NCBI GenBank assembly: GCA_002711145.1 | Contig: PAHS01000020.1 | Coordinates: 101,488-110,564 of the forward strand | Length of the DNA stretch: 9,077 nucleotides | Reading direction: 5' to 3' | From: Marinovum sp. | GTDB taxonomy: Bacteria > Pseudomonadota > Alphaproteobacteria > Rhodobacterales > Rhodobacteraceae | Shown here: positions 1 to 5,443 of the stretch, in pieces | Position numbering within the stretch: the stretch's first letter is position 1 | Layout of the letters: every line of letters begins with the position of its first letter | Translations under genes and position numbers: made by a program | The notes under the pieces: model-generated | Database searches by the model: none | What the model saw: only the letters and a program-made list of their open reading frames with translations | What the model was told of the DNA's origin: nothing

Positions 1-464
1 AGCACCTCGGTTAAAAATCTTGAGCAAATTACCGTGACAGCTTGACCTGCCGCCATACCATACAATCTGATCTGCGCCATGTGATCAGAAGCATGTTTTC
101 CATTAAAAAAACTAATTTCTCTTCTCAAAGTGTTTTCAAAAGTTTCTTTTTGATAAGAGCTGGAAATTGATCGGTTAAGAACATTCTGAAGGACCGCATT
201 ACCATAATGAAATAGGCTTTTAGAAAATGAAACAAAAATAACGATTATTGCTACTTCAATCGCCGCGCTAGCATCTTTAGCTACAAAAACATCATTAACA
301 ATCAATTTGGTAGTATAGGCAAGCGCGGCGGTAAAGACAGATACCCCCACCATACACAGAACAGATGCAGTAATAATCTTTTTTCTTTTCGGGATGGTTT
401 CTCTAACTAATCGCTTAGCTGTCTGAAAGGCGTCATCGCCAGTTGGTGTATGACCCAATTCCAT
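1..464 (-). CDS. ABC exporter, transmembrane-domain N-terminal part (partial, runs off left edge)
   Basis: Reading the minus strand from the ATG at 464-462 gives an open frame of 154 codons to the window edge with no stop. An SD-like AAAGGT lies just upstream of the ATG (470-475 on + coordinates). After a charged cytoplasmic start (about residues 1-34) comes a hydrophobic helix around residues 35-52. Next is a segment with KLIVNDVFVAKD near residues 54-65, then a second helix near 70-85. A stretch ending in RREISFFNG (about 115-123) follows. This order is typical of MsbA-like type I ABC exporters, whose first two helices are followed by a cytoplasmic coupling segment ending in a 'FF' motif. 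The nucleotide-binding domain would lie beyond the window, so neither substrate nor presence of a fused ATPase can be seen. It is divergent from the flavin reductase gene and not part of the agl operon. Confidence 0.75.
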   Translation of the reverse strand, partial: MELGHTPTGDDAFQTAKRLVRETIPKRKKIITASVLCMVGVSVFTAALAYTTKLIVNDVFVAKDASAAIEVAIIVIFVSFSKSLFHYGNAVLQNVLNRSISSSYQKETFENTLRREISFFNGKHASDHMAQIRLYGMAAGQAVTVICSRFLTEV

Positions 465-672
465 GATATTACCTTTAAACCGTTAAACTAATCGCCTAAA
501 GCCATCTCTTAAATTCAAGTTAACCAAAAGTCATTCTAAATCGACTTGCTGATCTGTCCTACCCATATTTAAAATACTTAATGAAAAATAAATATTGCCG
601 ACACACCTTTTTCAAAATCCACAGCTGGTTATTATCAAAAATACAAACTTGATATTTGAATCGTAGATCAAA

Positions 673-702
673 TTGACATTACTCATATTACGATCTTTTA
701 TT
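673..702 (+). promoter_or_regulatory. Candidate sigma70-type promoter for the flavin reductase gene (upstream of two)
   Basis: A perfect -35 box TTGACA lies at 673-678. Seventeen or eighteen bases later are poor -10 candidates (TTTTAT at 696-701, TTTATT at 697-702; each 4 of 6). Transcription would start near 708 and leave a leader of about 120 bases. It competes with the candidate at 705-733. Confidence 0.3.
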
Positions 703-704
703 AG

Positions 705-733
705 TTGACGACAGTATTGCATATCGTTATGAA
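705..733 (+). promoter_or_regulatory. Candidate sigma70-type promoter for the flavin reductase gene (downstream of two)
   Basis: TTGACG at 705-710 (5 of 6) is followed after a 17-base spacer by TATGAA at 728-733 (4 of 6, with the key first TA). The predicted start point is near 740, giving a leader of roughly 87 bases before the TTG codon at 827. Only consensus matching supports it. Confidence 0.35.
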
Positions 734-826
734 ATTTTACGGTTAACTTACTCACTGAAAATTTCTTACCAGACACAATTCAGTTTACCACGTTGTAATT
801 GATTTGGTCGACGGGGCTACCTGACT

Positions 827-1294
827 TTGACTGTTTCAATCGATATCAGTACTTACAAAAAAGCACTAAGTCAGTTCGCAACAGGGGTTACTGTTGTGAC
901 TTGTGGGTCTGAGGAAGGACCGATAGGAATTACTGCCAACAGCTTCACAAGTGTTTCATTGGAACCGCCATTAGTTCTGTGGTCCGCTTCAAAAAATTCA
1001 AAACGCCACGATTACTTCGCTAACGCAGATCATTTTGCAGTTCATATCCTGAAAAAACAGCAAATGAATTTATGCTTTAAATTTGCAAAACCAAACGAAG
1101 GATTTGAAGAGGAGGAGTGGAAATATAACTCGCATGGAGTTCCAATTTTAAACAATTGCTTAGCATTATTTGAGTGTTCATTTCACGCCAATTACGATGG
1201 CGGTGATCACACCATATTTTTAGGGCATGTAAATAATTTCAATGTTAGTACTGGCGATCCACTGGTCTACCTCAAGGGGCAATACCTAGACTGA
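827..1294 (+). CDS. Flavin reductase-like domain protein (HpaC-type NAD(P)H:flavin oxidoreductase)
   Basis: A 155-residue single-domain protein of the flavin reductase-like family, which reduces FMN or FAD with NAD(P)H and hands the reduced flavin to a partner monooxygenase. Seen in sequence: FATGVTVVT at residues 17-25, GITANSFTSVSLEPPLV at 34-50 (flavin-phosphate binding region ending in a PP pair), the family's GDH motif at 126-128 followed by a beta strand, and a closing PLVYLKGQY at 145-153. Length matches the family, so the gene looks intact. The start is TTG at 827-829. No ATG is available between the in-frame stop at 800-802 and the domain, and GGGG at 813-816 can serve as the ribosome binding site; CTG at 821 is the only other nearby option. 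No monooxygenase partner is in the window, so the pathway is unknown. It is followed by 220 bases of agl control DNA and is probably transcribed separately. Confidence 0.88.
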   Translation: MTVSIDISTYKKALSQFATGVTVVTCGSEEGPIGITANSFTSVSLEPPLVLWSASKNSKRHDYFANADHFAVHILKKQQMNLCFKFAKPNEGFEEEEWKYNSHGVPILNNCLALFECSFHANYDGGDHTIFLGHVNNFNVSTGDPLVYLKGQYLD

Positions 1295-1315
1295 AACTTG
1301 GCATATAAGATTAGA

Positions 1316-1350
1316 AGCAGCGTAAAGAGTGAAATATCATTTTATCTGCT
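1316..1350 (+). other. Imperfect hairpin in the 3' region of the flavin reductase gene
   Basis: AGCAG (1316-1320) pairs with CTGCT (1346-1350). Inside it GTAAAG (1322-1327) pairs with TTTTAT (1340-1345), with two G:U pairs, and TGA (1330-1332) with TCA (1337-1339) around an AATA loop. Bulges are C1321 and A1328-G1329. There is no T tract directly after it, so I do not call it an intrinsic terminator. It may protect the mRNA 3' end or be chance in AT-rich DNA. Confidence 0.3.
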
Positions 1351-1365
1351 ATAAAAGCATTTGTT

Positions 1366-1371
1366 TATAAT
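1366..1371 (+). promoter_or_regulatory. Candidate -10 box of the agl operon promoter
   Basis: A perfect TATAAT lies 144 bases upstream of aglE. The -35 region is weak: TTTATC at 1341-1346 would need a 19-base spacer, so an activator or a different promoter may be used. The predicted start is near 1378, which would place the LacI-type operator at 1416-1431 about 40 bases downstream. Confidence 0.4.
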
Positions 1372-1415
1372 AGGTATCATGGTCCGAAAATGACACTTGC
1401 AGTACTAAAACTCAA

Positions 1416-1431
1416 ATGTTAGCGTTCACAT
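1416..1431. promoter_or_regulatory. Candidate LacI-family operator of the agl operon (AglR-type site)
   Basis: The 16 bases ATGTTAGCGTTCACAT form an imperfect palindrome around a central CG, with 12 of 16 positions symmetric. The inner 14 bases (1417-1430) match the TGnnAnCGnTnnCA pattern typical of LacI-family sites at every specified position. Known agl operons of Alphaproteobacteria are controlled by AglR, a LacI-family repressor, and this site lies about 85 bases upstream of aglE. Binding by an AglR homologue is therefore a reasonable inference. No lacI-type gene is in the window. Confidence 0.5.
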
Positions 1432-1432
1432 C

Positions 1433-1483
1433 AGCAATTATTTGCTAATTCTTAGCCAAATTGTTTGTTAAATTTACAGACAA
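1433..1483. repeat. Cluster of short inverted repeats in the agl leader
   Basis: Three overlapping or adjacent inverted repeats follow the operator. The first is AGCAA (1433-1437) with TTGCT (1442-1446). The second is GCTAA (1444-1448) with TTAGC (1452-1456). The third is a 23-base near-palindrome at 1461-1483, with 9 of 11 arm positions symmetric around A1472 (TTGTTTGTTAA against TTTACAGACAA). The TTAGC at 1419-1423 within the operator could also pair with GCTAA at 1444-1448, so some pairings exclude each other. They could be further protein sites or mRNA leader structure. Confidence 0.35.
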
Positions 1484-1502
1484 AGACAAAATTATTATTC
1501 TT

Positions 1503-1510
1503 GGGAGGGA
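1503..1510 (+). promoter_or_regulatory. Ribosome binding site that fixes the aglE start
   Basis: GGGAGGGA, whose GGAGG core (1504-1508) sits 6 bases before ATG at 1515, is a near-ideal Shine-Dalgarno site. It selects this ATG over the in-frame TTG at 1461. The protein then begins directly with a signal peptide. Confidence 0.85.
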
Positions 1511-1514
1511 ATTT

Positions 1515-2867
1515 ATGGTTATAAATACAAAATTAACAGTTACGGCAGCAATAGTCGCTGCTACTTGTACATTCGGAAGCATTTCTCATGCTGATGGTCA
1601 TGCAGATGTTTGTGCAACGCCTACAAAACTGGGCGATATGGGAAGTTTTCCTGGTGAAGTCATAACAGTTCAAGGCTCGCTACTAGGAACAGACCAGGAG
1701 ATGTTTCTGAATACCGTTAGCTGTTTTGAAAAGGCAACTGGGGCAAAAATTCAATATTCAGGATCACGAGACTTTGCAGCCTTAGTTGTTGCCGACATGC
1801 GATCAAACAATCCACCAAACATAGCAATATTTCCTCAGCCAGGTCTTGCTGCAGATATGGCAGCTGAAGGTCACCTAATTCCAATTGGTGATGATGCTGC
1901 AGCATGGATGAATAACAACTATGGAGCTGGCTCTTCATGGGTTGACCTAGGCACCTATGCAGATGCGAACGGGAATGATCATTTCTATGGGTTTGCTTAT
2001 AAAATGGATCTAAAATCCTTAGTTTGGTATTCTCCAGAGCAATTTGAAGATAATGGTTATGAAATACCAACAACCATGGAAGGGCTAATCGAGCTCTCAG
2101 ACCAGATGGTTGCAGACGGCAATACGCCGTGGTGTATTGGTGTAGAGTCGGGTAATGCCACCGGATGGACTGCAACTGACTGGATGGAAGACATAATGTT
2201 GCGCACAACATCTGCAGAAAACTATGATCGTTGGGTTTCAAATGATCTTGCCTTTAACAGTCCTGAAGTAATTAATGCAATGGAGCTCTATGGTAAATTC
2301 TCTAGAAACGATGATTACGTTGCCGGTGGGGCAGCATCAGTTGCCACTACATCGTTTGGAGATGCACCAAAAGGTTTGTTTACATCTCCACCGAGCTGTA
2401 TGATGCATCGTCAAGCATCCTTCATTACCGGATTTTTCCCAGACAAAGGTGAAGAGGTTGCACGTGGTGAAGCTGACGCTTTTTACTTCCCGCCATTTGC
2501 ATCAGGGAATTTGGGTAACCCAGTACTCGGCGCGGGAACTCTTTATACGATGGCTAAAGATTCCCCTGCAACTAGAGGGTTTTTTAAGTACCTACAAGAA
2601 GCGTCTGCGCATGAAGCTTGGATGCAGCAAGGAGTATTCCTGACTGCCCACAAAGGTGCGGACTTATCAGCATACGCAACACCGCTTCTACGAAAGCAGG
2701 GTGAAATCTTAGCAAATGCTACTACTTTCCGCTTTGATGCTTCCGATTTAATGCCTGGTGCAATAGGTGCTGGCGCTTTCTGGAGCGAAATGACAGCTTT
2801 TGCAAATGGTCAAGATGCTAATAAAACGGCTGACAATATCCAATCAGCTTGGGACGCTATAAAATAA
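1515..2867 (+). CDS. aglE: Alpha-glucoside ABC transporter, periplasmic substrate-binding protein
   Basis: A 450-residue extracytoplasmic solute-binding protein of the family 1 (MalE/AglE) type. It captures alpha-glucosides in the periplasm and delivers them to AglF-AglG. The N-terminus is a clear Sec signal peptide: Lys at residue 6, a hydrophobic core over about 7-22, and a likely cleavage after SHA at residue 26. The segment WCIGVESGNATGWTATDW (206-223), followed by MEDIMLRT, strongly resembles AglE proteins. GEVITVQGSLLGTDQ near the mature N-terminus is the first beta strand of the binding fold. The start is ATG 1515; the frame is open back to TTG 1461, but those 18 extra codons precede the signal peptide and cover the ribosome binding site. 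As first gene of the operon, separated from aglF by a hairpin, it is probably the most highly expressed product. Exact substrate (sucrose, maltose, trehalose or another alpha-glucoside) cannot be read from the sequence. Confidence 0.92.
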   Translation: MVINTKLTVTAAIVAATCTFGSISHADGHADVCATPTKLGDMGSFPGEVITVQGSLLGTDQEMFLNTVSCFEKATGAKIQYSGSRDFAALVVADMRSNNPPNIAIFPQPGLAADMAAEGHLIPIGDDAAAWMNNNYGAGSSWVDLGTYADANGNDHFYGFAYKMDLKSLVWYSPEQFEDNGYEIPTTMEGLIELSDQMVADGNTPWCIGVESGNATGWTATDWMEDIMLRTTSAENYDRWVSNDLAFNSPEVINAMELYGKFSRNDDYVAGGAASVATTSFGDAPKGLFTSPPSCMMHRQASFITGFFPDKGEEVARGEADAFYFPPFASGNLGNPVLGAGTLYTMAKDSPATRGFFKYLQEASAHEAWMQQGVFLTAHKGADLSAYATPLLRKQGEILANATTFRFDASDLMPGAIGAGAFWSEMTAFANGQDANKTADNIQSAWDAIK

Positions 2868-2887
2868 TAATAGCAACGATATGATCT

Positions 2888-2918
2888 ATAAGGGCACGGG
2901 GTAAACCTGTGCTCTTAT
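2888..2918 (+). other. Stable aglE-aglF intergenic hairpin (mRNA processing or attenuation)
   Basis: ATAAGGGCACGGG (2888-2900) pairs along its full 13 bases with CCTGTGCTCTTAT (2906-2918) around a GTAAA loop; two pairs are G:U. It is followed by TCTATTGATCTT, which is not a clean T run. In binding-protein transporter operons, hairpins at this place commonly stabilise the upstream mRNA or cause partial termination. This makes the binding protein more abundant than the permeases. That role here is inference. Confidence 0.65.
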
Positions 2919-2945
2919 TCTATTGATCTTAGGTAAACTACATAT

Positions 2946-4199
2946 ATGCGCTCAATCCAGTCGATAATTTTTAGCAATAGCTTGGCTATTGTATTAACCA
3001 TTGTCTGTTTGTTACCCATAACTGCTGTTTTTATTTTTTCACTATCTGCTCCTATAGACGACGCTTTTGCGAGTTTTGGTCTATGGCTCCATAGTAAATA
3101 CGGGTGGTCTGTTTCAACTTTTGTAACAGAGCTCAGATTTGCAAAGGTTGGATTTGCTTTACGCTCTGTGGTCATCGCACTATTCATTTCGTTTCTATAC
3201 TATTGGATATCCAATTGGCTGAATTTTGGGTTAGCTAAAATTAGATCGAATAAATCAATAGCTAGAAGATCGATAGTCATTGAAGCCATACAACCATGGA
3301 TATTTGTTGGACCGGCTCTGGTACTACTTCTACTTTTTTTACTAATACCTGCACTAACAACATTGAAAATTTCTTTTACGGAACCTGGTGGTACAGCTTC
3401 ATTGAGTAACTATTCCTTTCTTTGGGATCCCGACGCTTTGGGTTACCTTCAGTTCAGGCTGGCGATGAGGAATAGTTTGATGTGGCTGATCCTTGTACCA
3501 TCACTTTGCATAGTTTTTGGCTTGCTAATTGCCGTACTAGCGGACTCTGTAAGTTGGGGCGTCGTTGCAAAAACATTTATATTTGTTCCTTTAGCTATCT
3601 CATTTGTTGGGGCAGCCGTTATATGGAGAAATATTTTTGCCGGAGGTGGTATTGAGCCTCAAGAGGCAATTAATGGAGTTACACCATCTTATCAAATAGG
3701 CCTGCTTAAAGCCCTACTGGGACACACTCCCGAATATAATGAACCTTTATATAATCTGAAGTTTTGGGGAAACTTCTACCTGATGTGGATTATGGTCTGG
3801 ATTAAAACTGGCTTCGCTATGGTAATTTTCTCTGCCGCTCTTAGGGGTGTGCCTCAAGAGACCGTAGAAGCAGCAATTATTGACGGCGCAAATCCCAGAC
3901 AGCTTTTTTTTCGGGTAAAACTACCACAAATATTTTCAACAGTAGTTGTCGTTTGGACATACCTGGTAACAGATGTATTGAAAGTTTTTGACATTCCATA
4001 TGCCTTATCGGCCAATGATGATGATAAACTTTTACTGGCTACCATGATGGAAGCCGCAATGAATACTTGGTCTATTGGGGGGAACAACGTCGATAATTTG
4101 TTTGCCGCAATCGCAATTATGCTCATGTTGACGGTCATTCCTCACATGGTTTTCCTTGGATGGCGAATACGCCGCGAACAAAAACAATTGGGACATTAA
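2946..4199 (+). CDS. aglF: Alpha-glucoside ABC transporter, permease subunit AglF (with N-terminal extension)
   Basis: A 417-residue inner-membrane permease of the MalF type, which with AglG forms the channel. Hydrophobic helices are visible near residues 12-34, 72-92, 117-140, 176-198, 208-227, 275-297, 331-350 and 384-406. The cytoplasmic EAA loop that contacts the ATPase is at about 308-327: EAAIIDGANPRQ, then KLPQ. The stretch from about residue 70 onward, including IQPWIFVGPAL (115-125), lines up with the usual start region of AglF proteins, which I recall as about 320-340 residues. The first 70 or so residues, with one additional helix, are therefore extra. The ATG at 2946 has only a weak AGG at 2931-2933, 12 bases away. 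A GTG at 3168 (residue 75) would give a normal-length protein but has no good ribosome binding site. No internal ATG exists before residue 174. It lies 78 bases after aglE and 14 before aglG. Confidence 0.88.
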   Translation: MRSIQSIIFSNSLAIVLTIVCLLPITAVFIFSLSAPIDDAFASFGLWLHSKYGWSVSTFVTELRFAKVGFALRSVVIALFISFLYYWISNWLNFGLAKIRSNKSIARRSIVIEAIQPWIFVGPALVLLLLFLLIPALTTLKISFTEPGGTASLSNYSFLWDPDALGYLQFRLAMRNSLMWLILVPSLCIVFGLLIAVLADSVSWGVVAKTFIFVPLAISFVGAAVIWRNIFAGGGIEPQEAINGVTPSYQIGLLKALLGHTPEYNEPLYNLKFWGNFYLMWIMVWIKTGFAMVIFSAALRGVPQETVEAAIIDGANPRQLFFRVKLPQIFSTVVVVWTYLVTDVLKVFDIPYALSANDDDKLLLATMMEAAMNTWSIGGNNVDNLFAAIAIMLMLTVIPHMVFLGWRIRREQKQLGH

Positions 4200-4202
4200 G
4201 GA
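4197..4202 (+). promoter_or_regulatory. Ribosome binding site supporting the aglG start at 4214
   Basis: TAAGGA includes the aglF stop codon TAA and lies 11 bases before ATG 4214. The alternative in-frame ATG at 4160, inside aglF, has only pyrimidine-rich sequence before it. The site points to translational coupling of aglG to aglF. Confidence 0.65.
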
Positions 4203-4213
4203 TACAATCAATC

Positions 4214-5440
4214 ATGTATAGTAGGTCGTTTGCCCATATCATACTCGCAATAATTCTGGTAATTTGGGTAGTCCCATTCATTGCCCTCATAACCACTTCG
4301 TTTAGATCTGAAGTAGCGTCTAAAACTTCTGGCTTTTGGACTGCGTTCACGCCAACTGAGCTGGGCCACCGATTTAGTACCCATGACAAAGGTCAAAAAG
4401 TCAAAATTACAGAAATGAGTGGTAATATTTTTGACCGTATAAATATGGACGAAGACTGGTTCGAAATATCAGGAGAAATAAACTCAATAATGTTTAAAGG
4501 GCGCGTTCCAGATCCCGACAAGCCCGGTAAGACCAAGTTAATTAGAAAGCTTGTTCCTGTAGGCGAAGTTATGGATGTTCGGGATGGTGAATTCGTTTTT
4601 AAAGCTAACGGCGACTTTACCTGGTCATTTCCAGAAGAAGTCGCTCCAAAACCAAAAAATCTTGATGTATTTATTAATCAAGATCCTGTATTTGGTGCCG
4701 AAGCATATTTTGAGGTACTTCTAGATAATAAAGACGTGCCAAATGCACTAATATCTTCATTTATTGTGGTCGTGCCCGCAACAATAATTCCAATAACAGT
4801 AGCTGCATTTGCTGCATATGCTTTTTCTTGGATGCAATTCCCTGGGAGGGACTGGTTGTTTATTATTGTTGTGTCTTTAATGGTTGTCCCTACGCAATTA
4901 GCATTTCTTCCTATTCTTCAAGGATTTAATGGTTTAGCCACATGGGCAACTTCGTTAAAACAATGGATAACAGACTGTGAAATTACGAACACATGCGAAT
5001 TTCCAACCAAATCATTTGCTGGCTTATGGCTTACCCACACAGGTTTTGGTCTACCATTAGCCATATTCCTTTTACGTAACTACATAGTGGGCCTGCCTCG
5101 CGAATTGCTTGAGAGTGCTAAAATAGATGGTGCTAATCATATGCAAATATTTGTAAAAGTGGTTGTTCCGCTATCTGTGCCAGCGCTTGCATCATTTAGT
5201 ATATTCCAGTTTCTTTGGATCTGGAACGATTTACTTGTCGCAATGTTTGTCGGGCCAAGTACGACCGATGATATCGTTTTTCCTATTCTGCTGGAAAGGC
5301 AACTAGGAACCTTCGGAGACCAACTTCATCTTTTGAATGCATCAGCGGTAATTTCAATGGTGGTGCCAGTGATTGTATTCCTAGCTATGCAAAAATATTT
5401 TATTCGGGGTTTGCTTGCCGGATCAGTTAAAGGAGGCTGA
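4214..5440 (+). CDS. aglG: Alpha-glucoside ABC transporter, permease subunit AglG
   Basis: A 408-residue permease of the MalG type, partner of AglF. The first helix (about residues 7-26) is followed by a long periplasmic segment of roughly 145 residues, a known feature of AglG. Then come helices near 179-205, 213-236, 271-289, 323-343 and 378-399. The EAA loop between the last three begins ESAKIDGANHMQ at about 300-311 and ends in VPLSVP. IWNDLLV at about 336-342 and the terminal RGLLAGSVKGG are characteristic of MalG-type subunits. I chose ATG 4214 because of its ribosome binding site; starting at ATG 4160 would add 18 residues and overlap aglF by 40 bases. One oddity is a CX5C pair (Cys255 and Cys261) in the periplasmic loop before the fourth helix, which could form a disulfide. 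The gene ends 3 bases before aglA. Confidence 0.9.
   Translation: MYSRSFAHIILAIILVIWVVPFIALITTSFRSEVASKTSGFWTAFTPTELGHRFSTHDKGQKVKITEMSGNIFDRINMDEDWFEISGEINSIMFKGRVPDPDKPGKTKLIRKLVPVGEVMDVRDGEFVFKANGDFTWSFPEEVAPKPKNLDVFINQDPVFGAEAYFEVLLDNKDVPNALISSFIVVVPATIIPITVAAFAAYAFSWMQFPGRDWLFIIVVSLMVVPTQLAFLPILQGFNGLATWATSLKQWITDCEITNTCEFPTKSFAGLWLTHTGFGLPLAIFLLRNYIVGLPRELLESAKIDGANHMQIFVKVVVPLSVPALASFSIFQFLWIWNDLLVAMFVGPSTTDDIVFPILLERQLGTFGDQLHLLNASAVISMVVPVIVFLAMQKYFIRGLLAGSVKGG
5429..5436 (+). promoter_or_regulatory. Strong ribosome binding site of aglA inside the end of aglG
   Basis: AAAGGAGG, 7 bases before ATG 5444, is the best Shine-Dalgarno match in the window. It also encodes the last residues of AglG. 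It suggests efficient translation of the hydrolase within the same transcript. Confidence 0.85.
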
Positions 5441-5443
5441 GAA

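Larger units (their letters stand above)
465..826. other. Divergent intergenic region, 362 bases, no gene recognised
   Basis: This AT-rich stretch separates the leftward ABC exporter gene from the rightward flavin reductase gene, so it must hold promoters for both. I see no coding frame with a ribosome binding site, no tRNA and no tandem repeat. A 9-base inverted pair, AAGTTAACC at 517-525 and GGTTAACTT at 741-749, is present, but the copies are 215 bases apart and may be chance. Rightward promoter candidates are listed separately. I see no clear promoter for the leftward gene. Confidence 0.6.

Noticed and set aside
517..749. Inverted pair AAGTTAACC / GGTTAACTT flanking the divergent promoter region
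   Set aside because: Nine bases, 215 bases apart, around a self-palindromic GTTAAC core in AT-rich DNA; no sign of a mobile element between them.
1461..1514. Extending aglE upstream to the in-frame TTG at 1461
   Set aside because: It would add 18 charged residues before a good signal peptide and put the strong GGGAGGGA site inside the gene; ATG 1515 is clearly better.
1717..2241. Long open frame of 174 codons on the minus strand opposite aglE
   Set aside because: It is antisense to a well-supported gene, shows no recognisable domain, and has a composition typical of a shadow frame (many Leu, Gln and His).
2888..2930. Reading the aglE-aglF hairpin as a full intrinsic terminator
   Set aside because: No uninterrupted T tract follows the stem, and the downstream genes are clearly the rest of the same transporter, so complete termination is unlikely.
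4160..4213. aglG start at ATG 4160, overlapping aglF by 40 bases
   Set aside because: No ribosome binding site precedes it, while ATG 4214 has TAAGGA upstream and begins directly before the first helix.
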